A stretch of DNA of 64,000 nt from Tethya wilhelma (GCA_964030475.1 CAXIPT010000008.1:3333127-3397126); one strand, 5' to 3'; shown: positions 24,363 through 36,706, numbered from the stretch's first letter. Made by a program: numbers and translations. Notes: generated by a model not told the origin, from the sequence alone.

Positions 24363-24733
24363 GAGAATCTTAAGGAGTGAGTATTGTTTCCTCCCACACA
24401 TAACTGATTTAATTATTACACATTCTCAGTAACGCATTATTGCCATCAGTCACATGTACACACACAACTAATAGACACAGACACAACACAACAGACTGAG
24501 ACTGAGCTACAGGAAGTGGAAGTAAACCCAATCACAACTTCTTCCCAAAACTTTTGAGTGCAAATCTCTGACACCATGACTCAGATAGACAATTGTGAAT
24601 CCATTAAACACTTTCCCAAACAGAATCTTCCAAATGCATTCCAGTTCAATAGAACTGGATGTTCACTACAGTATACATTTAATACAGTTATACACACAAC
24701 CAGATGCAAGGTTTCATCATTTTCAACTCCTAC

Positions 24734-25669
24734 CTTGCCAAACAGGTCCTTTTTGTCAAGCTTGGTTGCTGACATTTGAAAGAGAATGTTGAACTTTGAA
24801 TCCTGCACTTCCTCAGCCTGTATGATGATCTGTCCAGTAACCTTGGTATGGTATGGGGCTGGGAATCATACACAATAATGGTCTCAGTTAGTAGGGGAAA
24901 ATACGAACTACATAAGTGGGATAATTCTCAGATTTAGTGATATAGGTGCTTGGAAACTTCCTTATTGTAGGTCAGTGGTAGGCTTTTAAAGATATATGTG
25001 TGTGCAGTATTGATGCTAGCTTGGCATATAATTTTCTACAGATCTGGTGATCAAAACATTTTGATCAGTGTTAAGAATTAGAGTACACTCTAGCCTATCC
25101 TCACCAGAGGTCTTATCTCTGATGCTCCTCTTGTACTGCTGTCCAGATGAGACAATGTCTGCCAGAGTGCACTCCATCTCTCCAATGTAGTCATGTCTTC
25201 TAACATCATCCACGAATCTCTTGTTGTCCACATCGTACACTGCAAACTTCAGAGCTTGTACCTCTTCAAAACGGTAGTCCAGAACAAACGTCTTTGAAAA
25301 CTGACATGAGTGCATTTGGATGATATTGGTCTTTTGATAATAGCATAGACAACATGGTGAGAATCATAATATAGTGGGCACCAACTAAGATTTGTACATG
25401 TGCTACACAAAATCATTGTGATGGTTATTATTATTGTCATCCACAATTTACTAGAAACTACTCCTACCAACCCTTGGATTGAGATTGTCGTCAATGACTT
25501 CTGTCCTTCCTCTCTTGTGCCAGCTGCCAGTAGTGGTCTTCTCGTAGAGAAACACAACGGGATCACTCTTAGAGAAGACGTCCATGTCCCTGAGATTAGT
25601 GCAGGAGATGGACAGCTCAACCTTGGATAAGGTCTCCAAGGGGGTTAGATTGGTCTGCTGCTCAGCCAT
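24734..25669 (-). CDS. Copine, N-terminal part only
   Basis: Three exons join in phase: about 25,472-25,669 ([11 protein letters not shown]2A start [21 protein letters not shown]), 25,105-25,300 ([32 protein letters not shown]), and 24,734-24,858 (start of C2[11 protein letters not shown]). These are hallmarks of copines, Ca2+-dependent phospholipid-binding proteins with two C2 domains and a C-terminal copine/vWA domain. The rest of C2B and the whole vWA-like domain are missing before the N at 24,362, so about two thirds of the gene is absent from the window. The donor at 25,472 (GTTGGT) was chosen for phase. The start lies 198 bases from the divergent gene at 25,868. Confidence 0.85.
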
Positions 25670-25867
25670 AGTCTAGTCAAGTTAAAGTAAAAGTTTGTGT
25701 CACAAGCAAACTCTTTTGTACACAGCGCAGCAAGCAGAAATGAACTTTAACCTCAGATGAATCAGGCGCCTCTCCCAAAATTGCGTCAGGAGGTCTAAGG
25801 GAAATTCCCCACCCCTTGTTTTGCAATCCTGCGGTTTGTTTGCTTTGTATCGAAAAGTACTGCTGAC
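25670..25867. promoter_or_regulatory. Short divergent intergenic interval (copine / death domain-NHL)
   Basis: 198 bases separate two opposite start codons. I see no clear TATA box. A shared bidirectional promoter is likely from spacing alone. Confidence 0.4.
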
Positions 25868-28800
25868 ATGTCTCAAAAGAAAAAGATCAGTGTTGAACAA
25901 AGGCCTACCAGTGCGTCCGTAGAAGACCAAAAAATGGGTGTCCTCCCTGCAGAACCACTGAAATATAGGCCTCCTCGAGAGAGTATGCCAGAGTCTGTTG
26001 ACAGGTTGGTACGATTATACAAGTATCATTATTGTCGTGTGAGTTAATATTTAATATGTTGAATTGCCATTATTTAAAGTCCATAATTATGTTTCTTTAC
26101 TCTGCAGCTTACATATGCCATTTTACACACAGTATCGAACGAGTGTTTTCCTTCTAAAGCTGCATTTCATGCTAAATGAGTCCCAAGTTAATGTTTCTCT
26201 GAGTTCAAAGATTGTCAGTGGACAATCACAGCCATCTCTCATACTGGGAGAATATAAAGATATCCAGCTAGCAGCAGTGCAACGGGATCTTGATAATGTT
26301 CTTAGGAGTAAGAGTAATGGTCACATTGGCAGCTACTACTGTGAGCAAAAGGGCTCCTTGTTTGTTCCAGTCTTTGAAGTTGTTTTCCCAAATGAATCTT
26401 GTCTGAAAAGATTTCTTGAAAATAGGAATGAAATTAAAGAGGATTTGGTAAAGAATAAGCTTGAAGGTCAACGTCAAATCTCAACAGGACTCACCATACA
26501 ACTAGAGCTCTACCTTGCAATAACTGCTCCCAAAAGTGCCAGAAGAGTGATTCCCGTCAACAATGAAAATTATCATTCATGTATGCAAGCCTATCTAAAC
26601 GGCTGTGCATTCAGTATATCAGACCTCTTTCAAGTGGAAACTGCCACCCCAATAACGTCAACAGGTATAATTATGTGTAACTTACAAGCTTCAATCTTAG
26701 GTCTTCTTAATGTACTTGTAATTCAACTATGTGCATGAGTGAACCTCGGATCTTTAGTCTCAGTCCCCCAGCTAGTGACCAATTTATTGATTAGTTCATG
26801 AGGAATATGTTCCTCACCAGATCTGTCTACCAGTTTCAGCCGAAACTTTCCAAGTGAAGAGTTTATCTTTGTGCCTAGTATTACTGCTTGTTGTATACCC
26901 ATCTCACTAACACAATTCCAGATCTGGATGAACTCATATCAGAATTGGACAGCATAGTGGATTGGTTCACACTTGGTCTGAAGTTTGATGTACCTGGGCC
27001 TGAACTAAAGAAGATAGAAACTTCACAGCATTCAAATGTCAACAGATGCAAGAGGGACATGCTCATCCTACGTCTAAGACAAACTGAACCACTAACCTGG
27101 CTTGGTGTTGTCGGTGTGCTTAATGAAATGAATGAAAAAATATTAGCTAAGGAAATTGCTCAAAAATTTGGTGAGGTTGACACAGTTTTTAAGTATGAAA
27201 AAAAATGGATGTTAAGTATGAAAAAAAATTTCTTTAACCTATGTAGGGATTGTATATACTTTACCTATTGATGTTACCACTGATGTCATGAAGAAGGTTT
27301 GATTGATAGAATAATTAATATGATAATTATAGCTGCACTATTATAATTAAATATAGTAAGCATTCGTACATGCATTTACAATTCAGCCAGTGGTACCGGT
27401 AAGGGATGAAGAAAAAGAGAAAGAGCTCAAAAGACATATTAAAGAGTTGAGAGAGCAAATAGAACAACAAGAAAAGTTAGAACATCAAGCCAAATACAAG
27501 GAAGATCAGCTAAAGAAATCTGAAGAACAAATTGCCAAACTCGAGGAAGAAAAGAAGAAGCTAATGGAACAACAGGGTAAGCAGTTAGACCTGTCCACAA
27601 GTCTTAATCAAAGTAACATGGAACTTCAAAAGGCCATTCAGGAGAAAGATAAAGAGCTAAGAGAGGCACGAGATAAATGTACAAAAATTGAGAAAGAGCT
27701 CAAGGAAACAAAGGAAAAATTGGACTTAAAAACTTCTGAAGTGAAAAAATTAGAGAGTGCTGTCAAATCTCTAGAGCAATCTCTGGAGATCACAAAGGAA
27801 ACCAGCAAAATAACCCAAGACTGTGATCTTAAGCGTAATGGTGACGGAAATCAGGTAATACTTCTGTTTTGTGCATGCTTTTGTATGAAAAAAATGTGCT
27901 ATATGGCTGACCTATTATCTATAATTATAGTAAGTGTTATAACTTAACTCATGAGTAATGTGTATTATAATTATACCTAGGAATCTCAAATGAATTTTCC
28001 AAGCACTGTAAGTAGTCATGATAGCAAACTTGAAATGCCATCAGTGCAACCAACGATCAAGTTTTTATCCCTCCCATCATCATATACTACAACTGGAACT
28101 GAAGAACATGTTCACTTCATTGTTGAGACTCAAAATATGGGAGGGGAAAAATTTAATCCTTCAGCTCAATTGAAAATGTTACTGAGAGGCCCTTCATCTG
28201 AACCTGTCGAAATTAATATTATTGAAAGAGAAGAAGACTCCCAGCTGCAGTATGAAGCAATATATACATCAGACAAGATAGGAATCCATGTACTGGATGT
28301 TTACATCAGTGGGGATCTAGCCAGCAGTCAACCTATTACTGTGTATCCCAATGCTAAACATACGCTACTTCCATTTAAGAGTATACTGTTCAAAAATGTG
28401 GCTTTCTCAGAATTCAAAGCTCCAATGGATATAGATGTTGATAGCCTAGGCAGGCTTTGGATTGCACAAAGTGAATGCATTTCAGTGGTTGATTCAGCAA
28501 ACACACTTCATCCAGTTTTCAAACATGCTGGAATAGTTAGTGTTTCTATTGATGAACATGACAGTGTGTTTATAATTGCAGATTACAATCTCATTAAAAT
28601 AGACTCAAAGGGAAATATCAGCAAGAAAATTGAAATCAAGGAAAAGAAAAGTAGCAAAAAGAATTATTTAAGACCATCCAAAGTTCGAACTCATCAAGAC
28701 AAAGTCTATGTTTACCTTCAAGATCACTTACAAGTCTGGATATACAGCTGTAACTTAGATCGTAGGATTGATACTATACCTCTTGGTGGTGGTGATATTG

Positions 28801-29159
28801 ACATTGAAGTTGACAGAAATAAACTATATGTGATGAGGAAGGAAAATATCCAAATTTTAACCCTGAATAGTGAAATGAAAAAGACGATTCAGATTCCCTG
28901 TAATCGTTTATCGAATCCTCAAAGATTCTGTGTTGCTGGTGATAACATTTATGTGATAGAGACACACCTCAAGAAATCAATTGTTGTCAATGTGCTGACA
29001 ATGACTGGGGAAAGTGTCAAGTGTTTGAAGCAACGTGATGGTACAGAGCCATATAGAGTGAGTGTTGGTCGTGATGGCCATATCTATGTCTGTTGCCAGC
29101 AATTGGAGCAAACTGTGTTCACTGGAGGAGGCTGGGAAGGAAAAATTATTGTGTATTAA
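25868..29159 (+). CDS. Death domain - coiled coil - filamin - NHL protein
   Basis: Six exons join in phase: 25,868-26,004, 26,108-26,664, 26,922-27,170, 27,247-27,296, 27,387-27,854 and 27,981-29,159, giving 879 residues. Residues 46-231 form a region I do not recognise. Residues 232-314 are a death domain (LDSIVDWFTLGLKFDVPG, then EPLTWLGVVGVLNEM). Residues 332-487 are a strongly charged coiled coil. Residues 500-600 look like a filamin/ABP280 Ig repeat (AQLKMLLRGPSSEP, YISGDLASSQPITVYP). Residues 610-879 form an NHL-type beta-propeller. The C-terminal plan is that of TRIM-NHL proteins with the RING/B-box replaced by a death domain. It is intact and likely a cytoplasmic signalling scaffold (inference). 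Confidence 0.85.
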
Positions 29160-29566
29160 CTAACAAATAATAATTATTATTGGTTTAATATGGTGCAGTT
29201 GTGTCGCAGATAGTGTCTGTTATCGTTTTCCGAATTTGTATTCTCTTTCTGTCAAATGATGAGCCCTGCCCCTTTTGAGGGTGGTCGCGCACCGCCCACG
29301 CAATTATTTTCAGCGGGTTGGAATGTGACATTGCAAGCTCTATACTAGTAGTACACTGAGTGCAGAGAAATTGCCTCATGCAGATTATGGGAATTCCTTG
29401 AATCAAAAGCAGTGTTGTTAATGTTAGCAGCTAATGCTAAGCTAGCTCAGAGCTCTGCTAGCATAGCCTGCACCATCTATTCTGGTTTGCGCATGCGCTA
29501 ACATTTATGAATAACATTAGTGGTTTGTTATGTTGTGCACCTAATATCTATGGCTAGCTATATACA
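29160..29566. other. Intergenic region, no gene seen
   Basis: Separates the NHL gene stop from the hairpin upstream of copy B. It includes a short GC-richer part near 29,260-29,320. Nothing recognised. Confidence 0.4.
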
Positions 29567-29625
29567 TACCCAGGCCACTCCCTCCTTTTAGCGTGAAACA
29601 CTAAAAGGAGGGAGTGGCCTGGGTA
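29567..29625. repeat. Perfect 25-base inverted repeat with a 9-base loop
   Basis: The left arm 29,567-29,591 (starts TACCCAGGCCACTCC) is exactly complementary to the right arm 29,601-29,625, with loop CGTGAAACA. It ends 77 bases before the ATG of copy B. The arms are GC-rich against an AT-rich background. It could be a tiny palindromic element or, if transcribed, a very stable 5' UTR hairpin. Confidence 0.85.
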
Positions 29626-30469
29626 CAAGGCTACATTCCTGCATAGTAAATGTTTGGCATGAGTAACACCAAGCTGTTGTTCCAAGTTTTGCCTATACAG
29701 AAATGCCTGTTAGTGCTCAGGAATGGCGTGTCAGGACTGGGATGATCAATGCCAGTAGAGGTAACCCGTTCTCTACTAGAGCTCCCAAAGCCTCCCCCGT
29801 CAAACACAGTCATGACCATCATTGTGACCTTCCACCTCCAACTTGGAAAGGCTACAGAGCAGCAATGGTTATGTTGAGTGTACCAATGCTCTACAGATTC
29901 TATACAGCTATAATGACATTCAGTACATTATCTCTGAGTTTGAGTAAAAGACATACGGCAATGTTGCTGATCGCGAAAGCAGGTAAGATTATTGTGTTAC
30001 AACTTTCAATAATAATATTTTTTACTTTGTATATGAATAGTAGTCTACACACTAAAACAATGCAGCCATTCTCTGATACTGATAGTAACACCCTTCTTGT
30101 TGTGCATCTTGCTTAATGTTACAATATAATTAAAGATTGGAGGCAATGATTGTGCATGCATGGTAAAGAACCGATCGAGGCCATCATGACAATGGCTTTA
30201 TACATGTGGTAGCATAATTTAAAAATAATAATTACTAGAGATAGCAGAATGTGAACTGTATTTTCATCAGTGTCCTCTGACTGTACTTTAATTAAATTTT
30301 GATGTATGTAGGTACTCTTAGACTACAATGTGAGGGTAGCAATCTTGAAAATATCAACTACTGTGCAACTAAAGAATCTCATTCAATCTCTTTGTGTCTA
30401 TCTCTTTCTGGGTCTGCTTTTCATCACTTTCCAGCTCTAGCTCTGTTGATACTGGTCTTACTCTGTGGA

Positions 30470-30493
30470 GATGTAGAAAGAAACCCTGGCCCA
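30470..30493 (+). other. 2A-like ribosome-skipping motif, copy B
   Basis: Reads DVERNPGP after LLILVLLCG, identical to copies A and C at protein level although the gene body is damaged. If exon 2 is skipped, the product ending ...NPG would be 153 residues. Confidence 0.85.
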
Positions 30494-31021
30494 CTTATAG
30501 GTCAGTATGGCAGAAAAAACAGTTTGGCTGTAAATTTGTAATCGGCTTTTATTAGCTCACAGTATATATATAGGCATGCATAAGTCTTGTCCCTATTCAT
30601 AAGAAAATATGTGTGATCAAGTGATAAGCGGACTAGCTATAGAGCTTGCATGCATGGTGTTCTTTAAATTTATTCTTGTAGAACTTGACATAAAGGTATT
30701 AACAGAAAAACTCAGCACAGTGAAATCCAAATGGCACTTAATTGGAATATACCTAGGAATTAAACCATCCCATCTTCATGTCATTGAAGATCAATTCCCT
30801 GATATTGGAAGGAGACTATCTGAGACCCTAACTTACTGGTTGGATGGAAACACACCAGTTCCTGTCTGTTGGGAGTCTGTTGTTGAGGCTCTGAAATGTG
30901 TTGACAAGAAAAGGCTAGCAGACCAATTACATCAGGAGTACTGTACCAGTGAGACTGTAATAAGAGTTAGCCAAGGTATGATGTGATTATGTGCCTTTGA
31001 GTACTGTTGTGGTAATGTTTC

Positions 31022-32040
31022 ATCATACGTACGGTAGTACGTATAGTAGGAATGGGCCGAATGTCCCATAGACACAATACAAAAATTATGTTGGTCACCA
31101 TAAAAATCTAGTCAAACAAAATTAAGCCTTCAAACTTGCTCAGAGGCTCTAACTAACAGATTACCAATCGCATGCAAGGCCTACTCACAGAAACTTTCCT
31201 CAGCACTCGTAGAGAGAGCTAGTGGGAAGCCACAACAGTGCCATTTTTGTTCTTCTAACGTACGTACGTACTTTCTAACTGACTTACTTGAAAAGCATTT
31301 CCAGAGAACCAGAATGTGTTGAGCCAACTTTGATAGCACGAAGTAACTCCTTTTCATAGGTAGTACATTCCTTGATACTCATTTACATCACAAATAAGCC
31401 TAAACAAAAACTAGAAAGCTTTGAAACTGAGAGTATAAATTCATGTACTTCAATGCAGCCATCTCTGTAGATAGAGGTCAAAGGTCATTATCCACGTGGC
31501 ATTATTATGCGCATGCGCACTAGCCTCCAGTATAATGAAGTGCATGTAGCTGCCCCTCAAGTTTTTTGCAGGGACTAACCAGTCTCTGATAGTGTTTCCA
31601 CACTGTAGTGTTGAAAAAAGTGAATGAACAAGTAGTAAAAATTTCAAAAAAATAAGTAGTGTAGGAATGGGCAGTGCGGTAAAAAGTATTGGAACAAGGC
31701 ATGGTCTTAGTTTCGGCACATGACTACTTCATTTTTATGCCCAACTCTTGGCCAGCAGTCCAATTTATACCTGTCTGTTATGGTTTACTTCATTTCTTAG
31801 CCAAGGGATTATAGTAGAAATTTGAACCAATCAATGCATGCAATTATAATAATTAAGCTACAGTATACAATCAGTGTACAAATTATTGCAACTGGACACA
31901 AAAAATCTATACGAGGGATCAAGAATAAAAATGAAGTAGTCATGTGCCAAAACTAAGACCATGCCTTGTTCCAATACTTTTTACCGCACTGCCCATTCCT
32001 ACACTACTTATTTTTTTGAAATTTTTACCACTTGTTAATA
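31022..32040. mobile_element. Non-autonomous foldback DNA element, copy 2
   Basis: Lies in an intron of copy B. It begins near TACGTACGGTAGTACGTA and TAGTAGGAATGGG (about 31,045), has an inverted arm at about 31,620-31,735 (ending GACTACTTCATT), a spacer of about 195 bases, and the direct arm at about 31,930-32,035. It is related along its length to the element at 10,039. The extra exon of copy B at 32,045 starts just beyond it, so the element end may supply the splice acceptor (TAATAG). Confidence 0.65.
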
Positions 32041-32642
32041 ATAGGAATGGAAAGTTCTACTCCTACTTTTGGCTCAGCTCTGACTGTCACTGTTGAGCAG
32101 AAGGTTGCACCTCTCCCTAAACAGCCTCAATCAGAAAATGTTGAAGGTAACCTTTACATAATGAATTTTCTATTGTGCAATATGTTTATGCATTGAGTAT
32201 AAGCATGACATGAATATCATGATTGCAAAGGTAAACCAGCCACCACAACTTGCATAATAGTTACAGGACTGGCATCCCATCGTATAATATTATAGTAATT
32301 CTAGTAGCAAGCCATAGAGGGTACAACATTCCACTTAAAGTTAGCTCCACAAATTTAAAATGAATTATACTTTTGCCTATAGGAGCATACAACAGCTATA
32401 GCCTTAATTCATGCAGGAGTATAAATTTTATACACACTTAACTATAGTTACTCCTGCAAGTTTATTATTATCACAGATACAAGGGCAAAGTCGACGACTC
32501 CGTTTTCATTGAATTCAAAAACAAAGCAAGGACAATCATCTGTCACAGCCAGAATACCTTGTTTACCTGCTTTATATGGTCAGCCTGTTTCATTTCCATG
32601 CCCCATACTAAATGATGCTGATCCTGATCAGGCACACTTTCA

Positions 32643-32643
32643 N
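32643..32643. other. Single ambiguous base inside exon 5 of copy B
   Basis: Reads CAN in frame (His or Gln), and the frame is preserved on both sides. Unlike the other Ns it behaves as one uncertain base rather than a contig join. Confidence 0.6.
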
Positions 32644-34193
32644 CAAAAACACCTTCAAGCTAGGCTTTATACTGGCTCAGTAAAAATGATGGGTAAATTT
32701 CAGTCCCTTTTGAATGCTGTCATGGAATCTTTGGAGGCACGTCAAGTCCCTGTGAAGAGAATCATAACACGAATTTCAGCATTTGGATCATTTGAGCCAG
32801 TCCATAAAGAACCAGACCAACCAATATTGAAGCATGAACTGAGTAAACTAAGAGCAGACCCTCACACATCAATTGATGATATTCATTTTGTAGTTGCCAA
32901 GTATTCCTCATTTTTCAACTACCACATTGTTGAACAGATTGTTAAAGCTTTAGGCACACCAGAAGATGAGCTGAAACTTGAGGAATATGAGCATGCATTC
33001 CAGGAGTATGCAAAAAGTAAAGTCATTGAATGTCCATCACAATATACACTTGCTAATGATCAAAACCAAGCTTCAGTGTTTGTAAAACTTGACAATAGCT
33101 ACAACAATTGTACATTAAGTCAACTAGACCTTTTTGAAGGGAAACTGTCAGAAGTTTTTCATTTAAAAGATGGAGTGTTGAATCTTGTGAGTGTGAAATC
33201 AGGCTGCTTTGAGCTGACTTTCCAAGTCCCCCTATTTGTATACAAAGTAACATTTCCCCTCAGTTGAGCAAGAAGAAGCATTGTCACAATTAGGTGTTTT
33301 GAGGCTTTCCAGTGGCTCATACTCTTTCAGTAGCAGTCAGTGTGATGGTAAAGAGGATGGGGGAGATGATGATGGATATGACAAACCAGATGATGATGAC
33401 TCAGCAATAGAGACGGGAACAGCTAGGTCTGAATTTACAGAACTGAGTGAGGTAAAGCTATAAAATTATATATTTCCCCTTTTGTTATTATTTTTTCTAA
33501 AAAATTATCCCCATCATTATTATATGTGATGATACTTTATCACAGGATATTATTGACCGTGAGCTTTCTGATCTTTACCATAGTTTGGTTCATAATGAGA
33601 GTGAAAAGTCAAGTAATCAGCAAACAAAATCAATTGATATGACACTGCACAATGTATCATTCACAGGGAAGCTTGAACAAGTTAGAACATTGGTTGAAAC
33701 CAAATTGTTTAACCCATTGGCTAAGGATAGACATGGAAACACCGCCATTCACTATGCAGCTTTAGGTAACCAACTTGAAGGAATAAAGTATTTCATCAGA
33801 AGTCAAGGCTTTAGTCCCATTGTGTTTAATCACAGTGGAGAAACACCACTGCACATTGCCGCACGAAAGGGCCATATGGACATAGTACAATACTTTATCA
33901 AAGAAGAACAACTAGATCCAACAAACCAAGAGGGAGAGCGAGGTCTTACAGCACTTCATGCTAGCTGCCTTTGCAATGATGTGAGTGTTGTTCAATATTT
34001 AGTAGATGAAGCAAGAAAGTATGAAACAGTTCTAAATATTACTCAACTACAAACTAAACATGGACACACACTGAANTCAATAACTTAAATAATAGTTGTA
34101 ATAATATTATTATGGTGTTATAGAACTAACCCAAACCTCTACTTAAAAAAAAAGCATTTATAATAACAATAAATTATTCTATTATTTCTACAG

Positions 34194-36705
34194 GATATCA
34201 TTGATCGTGAGCTCTCAGATCCTTATCATGGATTAGTACAGGAGGGGAGAAAGCCACAGGAAATGAAGAAAGAGCAAATAAATCTAACTTTACACAATGC
34301 TTCACTCTCAGGAAAACTAGAGCTTGTTAAATCATTGGTTGAATCAAAATTGTTTAGTCCACTAACAAAGGATCAACATGGAGACACAGCCATTCATTAT
34401 GCAGCGGCAGGAAATCAAATTGAGATAATTAAGTATTTTGTTAGAGACCAGTGCTTCAGTCCAGTTGTATTCGATGAAAATGGTGAAATACCACTACATG
34501 TTGCTGCAAGAAATGGGCAAATGAAAGTAGTGAAATATTTTGTAAATGAAGAACAACTTGACCCACTGTACCAAGATGAAGAGAGAGGACTTACAGCACT
34601 TCATGCCAGCTGTCTTTGTAATGATGTGAACATCATTCAATTTTTAGTACAAGAAGCAAAAAAATATGACACTATGCAAAATATAGTTGAACTTAAAACA
34701 ACAGATGGAAACACTCCAATTCATTTTGCAGCAGCAAGAGGGAACCTCAATATCATCAGGTACCTTATAACTGAACTAAATTATTACAATGAACAAATTC
34801 CAAATAGCAAGCTAAAAAATTCCAACGGAAACATACCTCTTCACCTAGCAGCCTTTTTTGGTCACATGGAAACAGCTAAATTCCTAATTACTGATTTAAA
34901 ATGCGATCCTAATTCTCAAAACAAACATGGATGGACACCTCTTCATGCTGCTGCTCAATGTGGCCACCTCAACATTGTGAAATACTTAATTGAAGAACAC
35001 AAATGTGATCCCTCACAGCAAGATGAGAATAATCGGACACCACTCCATATTGCAGCTTCAAAAGGACATCTTAATGTAGTGAAATTTCTAGCTCTAGAAA
35101 AACACATTGACCCTGAATGTATAAACTCTAGAGGAAACACTGCTCTTCATTTATCAACTCTTAATGGTCACATGGAAACAGTTAAATTCCTAATTACAGA
35201 GTTAAAATGTGATCCTAATTGTCAAAACAAACACAAACAAACACCTCTTTATACTGCTGCTGAAGGTGGCCACCTCAGCATTGTGAAATTCTTAATTGAA
35301 GACCACAAGTGTGATCCCACACAGCAAGATGAGAATAATCGGACACCACTTCATATTGCAGCTTCAAAAGGACATCTCAATGTAGTGAAATTTCTAACTC
35401 TAGAAAAGCACATTGACCCTGAATGTAACGATTCTGAAAAAAACACTGCTCTTCATTTGTCAACTGTTAATGGTCACGTGGAAACAGTTAAATTTTTAAT
35501 TACAGAGTTAAAATATAATCCTAATTGTCAAAACAAACATGGACAAACACCTCTTCATGCTGCTGCTCAAGGTGGCCACCTCAGCATTGTGAAATACTTA
35601 CTTGAAGAACACAAATGTGATCTCTCACAGCAAGATGAGAATAAATGGAAACCACTCCATATTGCAGCTGATGAAGGACATCTCAATGTAGTAAAATTTC
35701 TAACTCTACAAAATCACATTGATCCTGTATGTAGAGATTCTAGAGGAAACACTGCTCTTCATTTATCGACTCTTAATGGTCACATGGAAACAGTTAAATT
35801 CCTAATTACAGAGTTAAATTGTGATCCTAATTGTCAAAACAAACATGGACAAACACCTCTTTATGCTGCTGCTGGAGGTGGTCACCTCAACATTGTAAAA
35901 TACTTAATTGAAGACCACAAGTGTTATCCCTCACAGCAAGATGAGAATAAATTGACACCCCTTCATATTGCAGGTTTAAAAGGACATCTCAATGTAGTGA
36001 AATTTCTAACGCTAGAAAAACACATTGACCCTGAATGTACAGATTCTAGAGGAAACACTGTTCTTCATTTATCAACTCTTAATGGTCACATGGAAACAGT
36101 TAAATTTCTAATTACAGAGTTAAAATGTGATCCTAATGCTCAAAACAAACATGGACAAACACCTCTTTGTGCTGCTGCTCAAGGTGGTCACCTCAACATT
36201 GTAAAATACTTAATTAAAGACCACAAGTGTGATCCCTTACAGCAAGATGAGAATAAATTGACAGCCCTTCATATTGCAGCTTTAAAAGGACATGTCAATG
36301 TAGTAAAATTTCTAACGCTAGAAAAACACATTGACCCTGAACGTACAGATTCTAGAGGAAACACTGCTCTTCATTTATCGACTCTTAATGGTCACATGGA
36401 AACAGTTAAATTCCTAATTACAGAGTTAAAATGTGATCCTAATTGTCAAAACAAACATGAACAAACACCTCTTTATGCTGCTGCTGGAGGTGGTCACCTC
36501 AACATTGTAAAATACTTAATTGAAGACCACAAGTGTTATCCCTCACAGCTTGACAATAATAAACTGACACCATTCTATATTGCAGCTCGCAATGGGCATC
36601 TAAATATAGTGAAATTTCTAGCACTAAACAAATACATTGATCCCAAGTGTAGAGACTCAAAAGGAAACATTCCACTTCATTTAGCATCTCTTAATGGGCA
36701 CATTG
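34194..36705 (+). CDS. Copy B2: ankyrin exon of a further paralogue, cut by an assembly N
   Basis: After the N at 34,076 comes a piece of intron, then a second complete exon-6 start at 34,194 (DIIDRELSDPYHGLV). It is therefore a different gene from the exon at 33,546. It encodes N-terminal ankyrin repeats followed by repeats arranged in units of three with an exact 306-base period. The frame is open until the N at 36,706, after which the sequence is foldback-element DNA. Its true head is not in place here. A stretch virtually identical to 35,870-36,105 recurs at 45,259, followed by an ankyrin C-terminus, which is probably its missing end. Confidence 0.75.
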
Positions 36706-36706
36706 N

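Larger units (their letters stand above)
29703..34074 (+). pseudogene. Copy B: 2A-death-ankyrin gene with frameshift and decayed exon 2
   Basis: Exon 1 is 29,703-29,982 (MPVSAQEWRV). Exon 2 is decayed near 30,040-30,170, with stops. Exon 3 is 30,312-30,500 (2A). Exon 4 is 30,682-30,975 (death domain, WHLIGIYLGIKPSHLHVIE). An extra phase 1-1 exon at 32,045-32,146 (MESSTPTFGSAL) is possible. Exon 5 is 32,477-33,451, with a 2-base deletion near 33,262 relative to copies A and C that shifts the frame. Exon 6 starts at 33,546 (DIIDRELSDLYHS) and stops at the assembly N at 34,076. Exon 2 is symmetric (phase 1-1), so skipping it keeps the frame. The last 100 bases are repeated at 46,250, where the ankyrin array continues. 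It may be a pseudogene, or the frameshift may be a sequence error. Confidence 0.75.

Noticed and set aside
33240..33265. A tiny intron to explain the copy B frameshift (GTATAC...CCTCAG)
   Set aside because: It would be about 26 bases, shorter than any other intron here (shortest seen about 59-74), and copies A and C have no intron at this place.
34955..35140. Antisense open frames inside the ankyrin arrays and the proline-rich exon
   Set aside because: They mirror the codon pattern of the sense repeat and have no independent support.
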